From: a bacterium TMED144
Lineage (GTDB): Bacteria > Fidelibacterota > Marinisomatia > Marinisomatales > TCS55
Length of the DNA: 19,186 bases
Direction: 5' to 3'
NCBI GenBank assembly: GCA_002170005.2
Contig: NHGT02000027.1
Span: forward strand, 1-19,186
Under the pieces are notes generated by a model, which was not told the origin of the DNA, did not search any database, and worked only from the letters and a program-made list of their open reading frames with translations. A program made the translations under genes and the position numbers. This document shows positions 1 through 7,234 of the stretch, piece by piece (within the stretch, counting starts at the first letter, position 1; every line of letters starts with the position of its first letter).

Positions 1-1
1 T

Positions 2-1144
2 TTAACAATCCGAGCTTATCATATTGATAAAAAAAATACCAAAAAAAATATTTGTTTAATACCGGAGTCAGCGCATGGTACAAATCCAGCTAGCGCAGTA
101 ATGGCAGGAATGAATGTAGTTCCAATAAAATGCGATTCAATGGGCAACATTGATATTCAAGATTTAAAGGATAAAATTCATTCTCACAAAGATCAAATTT
201 CTTGCATGATGGTGACCTACCCTTCAACCCATGGTGTTTTTGAAGAATCAATTAACGAAATATGCGATTTGATTCATAATGCCGGTGGATTGGTTTATTT
301 AGATGGAGCAAATATGAATGCAATTGTAGGACTATCTAAAGTTGGGGATCTTGGAGTTGATGTATGTCATATTAATCTACATAAGACATTTGCTATTCCG
401 CACGGAGGTGGTGGTCCCGGAATGGGACCCATATGCGTTAAGGAGCATCTCATGCCTTTTTTACCTGGTCATCCTATTACCGGTCATACTGAAAAATCAA
501 TCACCGCTGTCAGTGCAGCTCCGTTCGGAAGTGCAAGTATTTTACCCATTTCCTGGTCCTACATAGCACTTTTAGGTAACAAAGGTTTAAAAGAATCAAC
601 TGAGATAGCCATTCTAAATGCAAACTATATGGCAAAAAGGATCGAAAAGCATTTTCCTGTTTTATATAGAGGACTTAGCGGCAACTCAGCTCATGAATTT
701 ATCATTGACTTAAGAAATTTAAAGTCTGAAACGGGTATAAGCGATGAAGATGTAGCCAAGAGACTAATAGACTATGGATTCCATGCTCCAACAATGTCAT
801 GGCCTGTCCCAGGAACACTTATGATCGAACCGACAGAGAGTGAATCTAAACAAGAAATGGATCGTTTCTGCGATGCCATGATAGCCATTAGAAAAGAAAT
901 AGATGATGTTGTGGAGGGAAAGATTGATATCAATGACAATCCCTTGTCCAACGCTCCACATACTGCTATTGAAATAATGTCAGACAACTGGGAACATAGC
1001 TATTCTAGAGAAAAAGCTGCTTATCCTGCTGATTGGCTTAAAGATTATAAATATTGGCCAACCGTATCAAGAGTTGATAATGCTCATGGGGATAGAAATC
1101 TTATTTGCTCATGCCCTCCAATTGAAACTTATTCAAAACAATAG
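2..1144 (+). CDS. gcvP: Glycine dehydrogenase (decarboxylating), P-protein of the glycine cleavage system, 3' part only
   Basis: This is the PLP-dependent P-protein, which decarboxylates glycine and passes the aminomethyl group to the lipoyl arm of GcvH. The frame is open from base 2, so the 5' end lies outside the window; 380 C-terminal residues are visible. The first residues already match the family, with ESAHGTNPASAVMAGM just before the first visible internal ATG at 101, which is therefore not the start. The PLP lysine is in NLHKTF (about visible residue 128), followed by the glycine-rich IPHGGGGPGMGP and the FLPGHP block. The C-terminus has EPTESESK, NAPHTA and RVDNAHGDRNLICSCPP, the usual end of long P-proteins of about 950 residues. 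Those segments resemble the fused form more than the split gcvPB form, but the missing N-terminal half prevents proof. The stop TAG lies 15 nt before the next gene, so co-transcription is plausible. Confidence 0.95.
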   Translation, partial: LTIRAYHIDKKNTKKNICLIPESAHGTNPASAVMAGMNVVPIKCDSMGNIDIQDLKDKIHSHKDQISCMMVTYPSTHGVFEESINEICDLIHNAGGLVYLDGANMNAIVGLSKVGDLGVDVCHINLHKTFAIPHGGGGPGMGPICVKEHLMPFLPGHPITGHTEKSITAVSAAPFGSASILPISWSYIALLGNKGLKESTEIAILNANYMAKRIEKHFPVLYRGLSGNSAHEFIIDLRNLKSETGISDEDVAKRLIDYGFHAPTMSWPVPGTLMIEPTESESKQEMDRFCDAMIAIRKEIDDVVEGKIDINDNPLSNAPHTAIEIMSDNWEHSYSREKAAYPADWLKDYKYWPTVSRVDNAHGDRNLICSCPPIETYSKQ

Positions 1145-1159
1145 CGTTCCAATTCAGTA

Positions 1160-1942
1160 ATGTTTAAATTTCTTAAAAATGATGTATTAAGAATACTTGA
1201 TGAGACTCAAAATGAGAGGGTTAAGCTTGAAGAGCATAGACTCTATTATTCTATTCAATCAATAGATGATTTGAAAATTTTTATGGAAAATCATGTATTC
1301 GCTGTATGGGATTTTATGTCTATCCTCAAATCATTGCAATCTCAACTAACATGCACATCTGTTCCATGGATTCCATCTGAAAAAGGTACGCCAGCAAGAC
1401 TTGTTAATGAAATAGTGCTAGAGGAAGAAACCGATATTGATCAATATGGTCAGTATGTCAGTCACTTTGAGATGTATTGCAACGCTATGGTTCAAGTAGG
1501 TGCCGATACAGGACCAATTGATGAGTTTTTATTTAATCTTATTAATAATCCATTGCCAGTTGCTATGCAAAAATCAAGAATTCCAAATCCCGCACTTGAG
1601 TTCGTCAGTAGCACTTTTAAGAGCCTAGATAAAGCCCCCGCACACGTAACTGCAGCTATTTTTACTTTCGGAAGAGAGCAGGTCATTCCCGATATGTTTC
1701 GATCTATAATCTCTAAAATGAATAGAGAATTAAAAGGCAAGCTGAAATCTTTTTTATATTACATTGATAGACATATCTCTTTAGATGAGGATGAACACAC
1801 CCCTGCAGCTCTAAAAATGGTAAAAGAAATTTGTGGAAATGATGAAAAAAAGTGGGAAGAAGCGACTGAAGCTGCGCAAAAAACAATGTCATGCAGAATT
1901 CGTTTTTGGGATGGAATTTTATCCCAAATTAATTCTACTTAA
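1160..1942 (+). CDS. DUF3050 protein, heme-oxygenase-like fold, possible diiron oxidase
   Basis: A 260-residue soluble protein that I recognise as DUF3050, a family with the all-helical heme-oxygenase/TenA-like fold and no settled function. Visible landmarks are MENHVFAVWDFMS (residues 42-54), TCTSVPWIPS (64-73), an acidic helix with E84 and E88-E90, H102 in SHFEMY, a GREQVIPDMF segment (171-180) with E173, and RHISLDEDEH (204-213). In the last segment H205-x3-D209-x3-H213 resembles the final ligand helix of heme-oxygenase-like diiron oxidases, with E88-90, H102 and E173 as possible further ligands. That is inference from motif spacing. There is no signal peptide or membrane segment. The ATG at 1160 has no Shine-Dalgarno sequence. 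It follows gcvP by 15 nt, and its TAA shares the bases TTAA with the stop of convergent mtaB. A link to glycine metabolism cannot be claimed. Confidence 0.85.
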   Translation: MFKFLKNDVLRILDETQNERVKLEEHRLYYSIQSIDDLKIFMENHVFAVWDFMSILKSLQSQLTCTSVPWIPSEKGTPARLVNEIVLEEETDIDQYGQYVSHFEMYCNAMVQVGADTGPIDEFLFNLINNPLPVAMQKSRIPNPALEFVSSTFKSLDKAPAHVTAAIFTFGREQVIPDMFRSIISKMNRELKGKLKSFLYYIDRHISLDEDEHTPAALKMVKEICGNDEKKWEEATEAAQKTMSCRIRFWDGILSQINST

Positions 1943-3237
1943 TTTAAAAAACTACCTACCAAATAGTTTTTGACACTATTAACTATATTTACACTTTCAA
2001 TACTATTTTTAAGATTTTCTTTTGTATTTACCCTCACAGGTAGATAATTATCAGTATGGCCAAACCATTGATTGTCAATTTGATACTCAAACAAAACCTC
2101 TCTAGTGCTTCCAACAAAAGATTTTTCAAAGGATACCTTGAGCTCTTTTGATAGTTCTCTCATTTCTAAACTTCTTTCTGCTTTTTTTGTCTTTGATACC
2201 TTATTTTTAATTTTAATAGCTTTGGTATTTTGCCTTTCAGAATAAGAAAAGACATGTAAATAAGAAATGTTAAGAGACTCAATAAAATCATAAGATTTTT
2301 GAAAATCGTCATCTGTTTCACTTGGGAATCCAACAATTATATCTGCCCCTATGCAAGCGTCGGGAATCAAACTTTTTATATGTTGGATTCTCTCCCTGTA
2401 AAGCGAAGTTTGATATTTTCTTCTCATCAACTTTAATATCCTGCTCGATCCAGACTGCAGAGGAATGTGAAAATGAGGCATAATTTTTTTTGATTTTGCA
2501 CAAAATTCTATAATCTCGTTTGATAATAAATTTGGCTCGATAGAGGAAATTCTAATTCGATCAACATCATTCAAATCATTTAGTGCAACTAAGAGATCAA
2601 TAAACTTTTCCTGGCTATTAACTCCAAAATCTCCAATATTTACACCAGTTAAAACAATTTCTCTCGCACCTGATGATATTGCATGTTTTGCTGAGGTTAA
2701 TGTCTTTGAAACAGTGCTGCTTCTGCTAACTCCTCTTGCCAAAGGTATAGTGCAAAAGGTGCAATTATAATCACAACCGTCTTGAACTTTTAAGTAAGAT
2801 CGCGTTCTGTCATTAGAGGAAAAAGATGACTCAAAATGGGAAACGCTATTTATTTCTGAATGAAAAAGTCTGGTCTTATGATTCAACTCGATTGAATCTA
2901 AATGATCCAAAAGATTAAACTTTTCCTTAGCGCCAAAAATCATGTCAACTTCTTTTATAGCAGCTAATTCTTCAGGTTTAAGTTGGGCATAGCATCCAGT
3001 AACTATAATTGAGGAGTTAGGGTTCAATCTTTTTGCTTGTCTTATTATCTTCCTTGCTTCTCTATCGGCATTTTCAGTGACTGAGCAACTATTTAAAACG
3101 TAAATATTTGCGTATTCATTAAAGCTTACTGTTTTGAAACCCCTTGAGATAAAATCCCTTTTAATTGTTGAGGTTTCAGAAAAGTTCAGTTTGCAACCCA
3201 TCGTGTGAAAAGCTACTTTTTTTTGCTGTGTGGCCAT
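1939..3237 (-). CDS. mtaB: tRNA t6A37 methylthiotransferase MtaB (radical SAM)
   Basis: MtaB converts t6A to ms2t6A at position 37 of ANN-decoding tRNAs using two [4Fe-4S] clusters and S-adenosylmethionine. The N-terminal UPF0004 domain carries the three auxiliary-cluster cysteines C15 (MGCKLNFSE), C51 (LNSCSVTENADREARK) and C82 (VTGCYAQ). The radical SAM core has C155, C159 and C162 in DGCDYNCTFCTIPLARG. The C-terminal residues form a TRAM-like tRNA-binding domain (FGHTDNYLPVRV). The 432-residue length is normal. The NFSETST block and the SYLKVQDGCDY context favour MtaB over MiaB or RimO. The ATG at 3237 gives a family-typical N-terminus (KKVAFHTMGC). The gene is divergent from the trp leader, with 53 nt between start codons, and convergent with the DUF3050 gene, overlapping it by 4 nt. 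A good minus-strand promoter is visible at 3283-3312. Confidence 0.95.
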   Translation of the reverse strand: MATQQKKVAFHTMGCKLNFSETSTIKRDFISRGFKTVSFNEYANIYVLNSCSVTENADREARKIIRQAKRLNPNSSIIVTGCYAQLKPEELAAIKEVDMIFGAKEKFNLLDHLDSIELNHKTRLFHSEINSVSHFESSFSSNDRTRSYLKVQDGCDYNCTFCTIPLARGVSRSSTVSKTLTSAKHAISSGAREIVLTGVNIGDFGVNSQEKFIDLLVALNDLNDVDRIRISSIEPNLLSNEIIEFCAKSKKIMPHFHIPLQSGSSRILKLMRRKYQTSLYRERIQHIKSLIPDACIGADIIVGFPSETDDDFQKSYDFIESLNISYLHVFSYSERQNTKAIKIKNKVSKTKKAERSLEMRELSKELKVSFEKSFVGSTREVLFEYQIDNQWFGHTDNYLPVRVNTKENLKNSIESVNIVNSVKNYLVGSFLN

Positions 3238-3250
3238 AAATTTTTTAAAA

Positions 3251-3258
3251 TAAATTTG
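3251..3258 (+). promoter_or_regulatory. Candidate -7 element of the trp-aro operon promoter (TAnnTTTG type)
   Basis: TAAATTTG fits the Bacteroidota -7 consensus TAnnTTTG exactly and lies 32 nt before the leader-peptide ATG, leaving room for a short 5' leader. A TTTG at 3222-3225 could act as the -33 element, but the spacing of 25 nt is longer than expected. A sigma-70 reading (TTGTTT at 3256-3261 with an AT-rich -10 near 3280) is also possible and would make the leader nearly leaderless. Which is used cannot be settled from sequence. Confidence 0.3.
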
Positions 3259-3282
3259 TTTTTATTAAAGTTATGTAAATAA

Positions 3283-3312
3283 ATTATAGTATGAAATTAA
3301 TTCTAAAATCAA
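3283..3312 (-). promoter_or_regulatory. Candidate promoter of mtaB
   Basis: Read on the minus strand there is a perfect TATAAT (3288 to 3283), with TTGATT (3312 to 3307) 18 nt upstream. This is a good sigma-70-type arrangement with an expected start near 3276, about 40 nt before the mtaB ATG. The element overlaps the 5' codons of the trp leader peptide on the other strand. Evidence is sequence match only, in an AT-rich background where chance TATAAT-like strings are common. Confidence 0.45.
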
Positions 3313-3365
3313 TCAAAACAACTAACCAACTTATCTGGTGGTATAACTATGGGGGTACCTTGTAA
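3291..3365 (+). CDS. trpL: trp operon leader peptide (24 residues, tandem Trp codons)
   Basis: A short reading frame, ATG to TAA, encoding 24 residues that end I-W-W-Y-N-Y-G-G-T-L. The adjacent Trp codons are at 3336-3341, with Tyr codons at 3342-3344 and 3348-3350. It sits directly upstream of an intrinsic terminator that precedes trpE, the layout of ribosome-mediated transcription attenuation: a ribosome starved for Trp-tRNA stalls at the Trp codons, and one that is not starved runs to the stop. No Shine-Dalgarno sequence is visible before the ATG. Two Trp codons in 24 is far above expectation for this base composition. The Tyr codons after the Trp pair could add a second amino acid to the sensing, which would fit an operon that also makes chorismate; that is inference. 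Confidence 0.88.
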   Translation: MKLILKSIKTTNQLIWWYNYGGTL

Positions 3366-3403
3366 CGCTTAGCGTAACAAGAAAAATTTAACAAACCCCG
3401 ATA
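3348..3403 (+). promoter_or_regulatory. Candidate antiterminator pairing (region 2 with region 3)
   Basis: TATGGGGGT at 3348-3356 can pair with ACCCCGATA at 3395-3403, with a single G-G mismatch and an uninterrupted GGGGT/ACCCC core. The second segment is the 5' arm of the terminator, so the pairings are mutually exclusive. Region 2 is in effect a copy of the terminator's 3' arm (TATCGGGGT) with one base changed. A ribosome stalled on the first Trp codon would leave the G run largely free, whereas a ribosome on the trpL stop codon would cover it and let the terminator form. The distance from the Trp codons is shorter than in E. coli, so steric details are uncertain. Confidence 0.6.
3360..3380 (+). 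promoter_or_regulatory. Leader hairpin spanning the trpL stop codon
   Basis: Bases 3360-3368 (TTGTAACGC) pair with 3372-3380 (GCGTAACAA), with one A-A mismatch and a 3-nt loop. The trpL stop TAA lies in the 5' arm. The hairpin sits between the two arms of the proposed antiterminator, so it could shorten that long loop or act as a transcriptional pause. A ribosome finishing trpL would melt it. The role is inferred; the pairing is visible. Confidence 0.6.
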
Positions 3404-3428
3404 TTGAATGATATCGGGGTTTTTTTTT
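3393..3428 (+). terminator. Intrinsic terminator (attenuator) of the trp-aro operon
   Basis: A 12-bp perfect stem pairs AAACCCCGATAT (3393-3404) with ATATCGGGGTTT (3411-3422), with a 6-nt loop. It is followed by an unbroken T run to 3428. The stem-loop ends only 2 nt before the trpE ATG at 3431, so it must be read through for any structural gene to be expressed. Together with trpL this is a textbook attenuator. The stem's GC core stands out strongly in the AT-rich surroundings. Confidence 0.92.
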
Positions 3429-3430
3429 AT

Positions 3431-4918
3431 ATGGAATACATTAAAGAAATAGAGAAATTTTGCAAAGATAGTTTTTCAAAAGAGAAGTCTGTTATTATAC
3501 CCATTTATTTGGAATTTGAATTCAACAAAAATCAAATAAACGATGTTTGGAGATTTATTGAAAAAAAATATTCTTACTCTTTCTTTTTTAGCAAAAAATT
3601 TGATTTGTCTTCAAAAGATAAAAACACTTATATGGGATATAATCCATCGAAAATAATTACTAGAGAGAAAAATAAAAATTATATTATTGAAGACGGTAAA
3701 AAGAACCAAAGTAATGAGAGCATTGATGATTTAATTAATTTAGAACTTAATAAAAAAAAATTTGTGGTTCCTAATTTTCCAAATTTTACTGGGGGTTTTG
3801 TTGCTTTCTTTGGATATGAGTCTATTAGCTTAAATGAAAAAATTCCTATTTATCCAATGAAAAAGGGGGATTTTCCTGAAGTTGTTTTAATGCTGTATGA
3901 AACAATTTTTGTATTTAATGAACAAAAAAATTCCTTGAGAATTTTTGATAACATCCAAATTGACCCAGGACATACTTTAAAAAATAGAATTGAAGATTCT
4001 AAAAAAATAATAAAGAATGCTTATAGCGCTTTGTTAAAAATGTCTATTACGCCAAATAATAAAATATTTAAACCGAGACCATCTCATTCCAATCATACCA
4101 AATTAGAATTTTGTAAAAAAGTAAATAAAGCAAAAGAGTACATCAAACAAGGGGAAGTATTTCAAATAGTTCTTAGTCAAAAGTTTGAGAGGAAAACACA
4201 GGTAATTCCAAGTGAAGTTTTATTCGCTTTAAAAGAAATAAACCCCTCGCCATATCTTTTCCATTACAAGTTTGCAAATTTTAATATTATTGGCTCTTCA
4301 CCAGAACTTTTAATAAAATCTATTAATGGTAAAATAAAGGTAAAGCCTATTGCTGGAACACGAAAAATGAGTTCAAAGCAAGATGAAAATAAAAAGATTG
4401 CAGAAGAACTACTTAAAGATGAAAAAGAAATGGCTGAACATTTAATGCTTATTGATCTTGGAAGAAATGATGTTGGAAAGGTCTCAAAGATTGGATCTGT
4501 TAATTTAATAAAAAAAATGGAGATTGAGTTTTATTCCCACGTTATGCACATAGTTTCTGAAGTTGAAGGTGAAAAAAATAATGATCTAGATTTTTTTGAT
4601 ATTTTTTTTAGTGGATTTCCTGCGGGCACAGTAACTGGCGCACCAAAAATAAGAGCAATGGAATTAATAAATGAACTTGAGCCTTGCCGACGGGGATTTT
4701 ATTCTGGTGGGATTGGTTTGATTGATTATTCAAAAGATTTTGATTCTTGTATTGCAATACGCTCAATGCAAATTTATAAAGAAAAAGCTACGTTTCAAGC
4801 AGGCGCTGGGATTGTATTTGATTCAATTCCAGAAAACGAATATCAAGAGTGCATCAATAAATTAATAGTCTTAGAGCGAGCTTTAACCATTGCTGAACAA
4901 GGAAAGAAATCGCCATGA
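3431..4918 (+). CDS. trpE: Anthranilate synthase component I
   Basis: TrpE makes anthranilate from chorismate, using ammonia delivered by TrpG. The 495-residue protein has the chorismate-binding core: FQIVLSQKF, NPSPYLFHYKF, GSSPELL, PIAGTRKM, EHLMLIDLGRNDVGKV, HVMHIVSEVEG, AGTVTGAPKIRAMELI and FYSGGIGLIDY. The ATG at 3431 is chosen because an in-frame TTG at 3404 lies inside the attenuator stem-loop and would add 9 meaningless residues. The N-terminal feedback segment is unusual: where TrpE proteins carry LLES with an acidic residue for Trp binding, this one reads FFFSKKF (residues 51-57), so Trp inhibition may be altered. The gene is the first structural gene of the operon and overlaps trpG by ATGA. 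Tandem trpE-trpG and the downstream trp genes favour anthranilate over aminodeoxychorismate synthase. Confidence 0.96.
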   Translation: MEYIKEIEKFCKDSFSKEKSVIIPIYLEFEFNKNQINDVWRFIEKKYSYSFFFSKKFDLSSKDKNTYMGYNPSKIITREKNKNYIIEDGKKNQSNESIDDLINLELNKKKFVVPNFPNFTGGFVAFFGYESISLNEKIPIYPMKKGDFPEVVLMLYETIFVFNEQKNSLRIFDNIQIDPGHTLKNRIEDSKKIIKNAYSALLKMSITPNNKIFKPRPSHSNHTKLEFCKKVNKAKEYIKQGEVFQIVLSQKFERKTQVIPSEVLFALKEINPSPYLFHYKFANFNIIGSSPELLIKSINGKIKVKPIAGTRKMSSKQDENKKIAEELLKDEKEMAEHLMLIDLGRNDVGKVSKIGSVNLIKKMEIEFYSHVMHIVSEVEGEKNNDLDFFDIFFSGFPAGTVTGAPKIRAMELINELEPCRRGFYSGGIGLIDYSKDFDSCIAIRSMQIYKEKATFQAGAGIVFDSIPENEYQECINKLIVLERALTIAEQGKKSP

Positions 4919-5478
4919 TTATCTTGATTGACAACTATGACTCCTTCACATACAATCTTTATCAATATATTGGAGAAATTGATAATAATATTGAAGTATA
5001 TAGAAATGATATAATCACAAACGCTAAAATAAAAGAGTTAAATCCTACTCACATAGTCATCTCACCAGGTCCCGGTCATCCAGCGGATGCAGGCAACTGC
5101 ATAGAAATTATAAAAGATAATCATAGAGATGTGCCAATTTTAGGAATATGTCTTGGACATCAAGCAATAGGGATGAGCTTTGGGGGGAAGATTATTCAGG
5201 CAAAATCTATTGTTCATGGAAAAGTATCAACCATTAATATTTATCCATCTAAAATTTTTAATGATACAGATGAACAAATTAGAGTTGTACGCTACCATTC
5301 GTTAGTTGTTGATAATTTAAACCTTCCCCCGTCTCTGAAAGTAACAGCAAATTTAGAAAATGGAACAATTATGGGATTAGAACATGTGAAATATCCAGTA
5401 TATGGTATTCAATTTCATCCTGAATCGATTGATACAGAATTCGGTAAAAAAATAATCAAGAATTTTTTGGAGTTTTAA
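4915..5478 (+). CDS. trpG: Anthranilate synthase component II, glutamine amidotransferase
   Basis: TrpG hydrolyses glutamine and channels ammonia to TrpE. This 187-residue class I glutamine amidotransferase opens with the typical IDNYDSFTYNLYQY and has SPGPGHP (residues 50-56), the nucleophile C79 in GICLGHQAIG, and the His168/Glu170 pair in GIQFHPES. The length is normal for a stand-alone TrpG; it is not fused to TrpD. It overlaps trpE by 4 nt (ATGA), implying translational coupling and balanced subunits. PabA-type amidotransferases have the same fold, and some bacteria share one protein for both roles, but the position between trpE and trpD supports Trp synthesis as the main job. Confidence 0.96.
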   Translation: MIILIDNYDSFTYNLYQYIGEIDNNIEVYRNDIITNAKIKELNPTHIVISPGPGHPADAGNCIEIIKDNHRDVPILGICLGHQAIGMSFGGKIIQAKSIVHGKVSTINIYPSKIFNDTDEQIRVVRYHSLVVDNLNLPPSLKVTANLENGTIMGLEHVKYPVYGIQFHPESIDTEFGKKIIKNFLEF

Positions 5479-6474
5479 TTGAAAAAATATTTAGAAAAAA
5501 TAATTAATAAAGAAAATTTATCAGTTGATGAATCAATCAGATTAATGAGTATGATCATGGACGGCGAACTTAATCCCTCGCAAGTCACTTCCATAATCGT
5601 TTCCCTAAGATGCAAAGGTGAAAGCTTAAATGAAATTCTAGGCTTTGCTCAGGCCATGAGAAATAATATGAAAAAAGCTGCGATTAATGTTCCGTCTATA
5701 GATATGTGCGGAACTGGGGGTGATTCCTTTGGAAGTTTTAATATTTCAACGGTTGCATCTTTTGTTGTTGCGGGCGCTGGAATACATGTAGCTAAACATG
5801 GAAACAGATCTATTAGCTCAAAATGCGGCTCAGCAGATGTTTTAGAAGAACTTGGAATTGATATTGATGTTTCAATTTCTAAGACAATTTCAAACATAGA
5901 AAAAAACAAGCTGGGTTTCTTATATGCTCCTAAATATCATCCAGCTATAAAATTCGCAGCTGAAGCTAGAAATTCAATTAAGATTAAGACAATCTTCAAT
6001 CTTTTAGGACCTCTTACAAATCCTGCAGATGCCCAAGCACAATCCATGGGTATCTTCAATAAAGATCTCACAGAACAACAAGCTAAGGTTTTACAAAAGT
6101 TAGGCGTTAAAAGAGGAATGGTTTTTTGCGGTTACGATGGATTGGATGAGATAACTATATCAACAAAAACAAAGATTAGTCATTTTGATGAAAATAGCGA
6201 TGTTCGTTCATACGATTTTAATCCCGAAGATTATGGATATAAAATTCATGACAAACATTCTATTCTCGGGGGATCTTCAAAGGATAATGCGAAAATTACA
6301 ATTGACATACTTAAAGGGGGAAAAGGGCCCAAACGAGATATAGTCATATTGAATGCTGCTTCTGGAATTATTGTTAGTGGATCCGCTAAAAATTTTAGTG
6401 AAGCAATTTCTATTGCAAATCACTCTATCGACTCAGGAAAAGCTTATGAAGTATTAAAGAGTATATCAAAATGA
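5479..6474 (+). CDS. trpD: Anthranilate phosphoribosyltransferase
   Basis: TrpD transfers phosphoribose from PRPP to anthranilate, the second step from chorismate. The 331-residue protein has the PRPP-binding CGTGGDSFGSFNIST (77-91), KHGNRSISSKCGSAD (106-120), YHPAIK and the LLGPLTNPA loop. The start is a TTG directly after the trpG stop (TAATTG, no gap). The next Met is residue 24, inside the conserved N-terminal helical domain, so TTG is the only start giving a full-length protein; the N-terminus MKKYLEKIIN with SVDES fits the family. It overlaps trpC by ATGA. Confidence 0.96.
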   Translation: MKKYLEKIINKENLSVDESIRLMSMIMDGELNPSQVTSIIVSLRCKGESLNEILGFAQAMRNNMKKAAINVPSIDMCGTGGDSFGSFNISTVASFVVAGAGIHVAKHGNRSISSKCGSADVLEELGIDIDVSISKTISNIEKNKLGFLYAPKYHPAIKFAAEARNSIKIKTIFNLLGPLTNPADAQAQSMGIFNKDLTEQQAKVLQKLGVKRGMVFCGYDGLDEITISTKTKISHFDENSDVRSYDFNPEDYGYKIHDKHSILGGSSKDNAKITIDILKGGKGPKRDIVILNAASGIIVSGSAKNFSEAISIANHSIDSGKAYEVLKSISK

Positions 6475-7232
6475 ACATTTTAAATGAAATATTAGAAAAT
6501 AAAAAACAAGAAATATCTACTATGAATCATTTTGCATTGGATAATAAAGAATATCCTAAGTATAGTTTATTAAAAGCTCTCTCAACTAAGAATTTGTCAT
6601 TCATTGCAGAAATAAAACTTAAATCACCAAGCGAAGGAGATATTTTCCCCGAAGCCGATATTATTCAAATTGCTAAAGATTATCAAAATGCTGGGGCGTC
6701 GGCTATATCTGTTCTTACAGATAAGAAATTTTTTGGTGGTAGCATAGAATTTCTATCAAAAGTGAAAACAAATGTATCTATTCCTGTTATTCAAAAAGAT
6801 TTTATCATTGACCCTGTTCAAGTTGAGATTGGTATGAGTCATGGAGCAGATAGTTTTTTACTTATAGCTGAAGCTATCCCCAAAGATAAGATTGAAAATT
6901 TTAAAAAATTAATATCAAGTCGTGAATTAACACCCTTAATTGAGTTTCACTCTCAGTCCAAAATAGATATCATTGAGGATTTAGCGCCACAAATTGTAGG
7001 AGTAAATTCAAGAGACCTTAGCTCAATGAAAACAAATATACATCATTTCGAAAAAGTTTTTGAATTTCTTCCATCGGAATCAATCAAGGTCGCTGAGAGC
7101 GGCATAAGATCAATTGAAGATCTTAAGTACATCCGTCAATTAGGCTATGATGCTGTTCTCATAGGCACATCACTTATGAAATCTAAATATCCAGGTAAGG
7201 CACTGGAGAAGATGATAGAAGGATTTGTTTAA
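6471..7232 (+). CDS. trpC: Indole-3-glycerol phosphate synthase
   Basis: TrpC cyclises and decarboxylates CdRP to indole-3-glycerol phosphate. The 253-residue TIM barrel shows the expected active-site set: E47 and K49 in AEIKLKSPSEG, the catalytic lysine K109 in VIQKDFIID, E158 in LIEFH, N179 in VGVNSRDL and S210 in AESGI. It is a single-domain enzyme, not fused to TrpF. The ATG overlaps the trpD stop by 4 nt, and trpF begins 2 nt after its TAA. Confidence 0.96.
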   Translation: MNILNEILENKKQEISTMNHFALDNKEYPKYSLLKALSTKNLSFIAEIKLKSPSEGDIFPEADIIQIAKDYQNAGASAISVLTDKKFFGGSIEFLSKVKTNVSIPVIQKDFIIDPVQVEIGMSHGADSFLLIAEAIPKDKIENFKKLISSRELTPLIEFHSQSKIDIIEDLAPQIVGVNSRDLSSMKTNIHHFEKVFEFLPSESIKVAESGIRSIEDLKYIRQLGYDAVLIGTSLMKSKYPGKALEKMIEGFV

Positions 7233-7234
7233 AT

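Noticed and set aside
3348..3422. T-box riboswitch, because GGGGGTACC vaguely resembles the T-box consensus and a terminator follows
   Set aside because: There is no room for a Stem I and specifier loop: only 53 nt separate the mtaB and trpL start codons. The match to the T-box core is poor, and a leader peptide with tandem Trp codons explains the layout.
3404..3430. In-frame TTG giving a 9-residue N-terminal extension of trpE
   Set aside because: The TTG and following codons are the loop, 3' arm and T run of the attenuator, so the extra residues are an artefact. ATG at 3431 gives the normal start.
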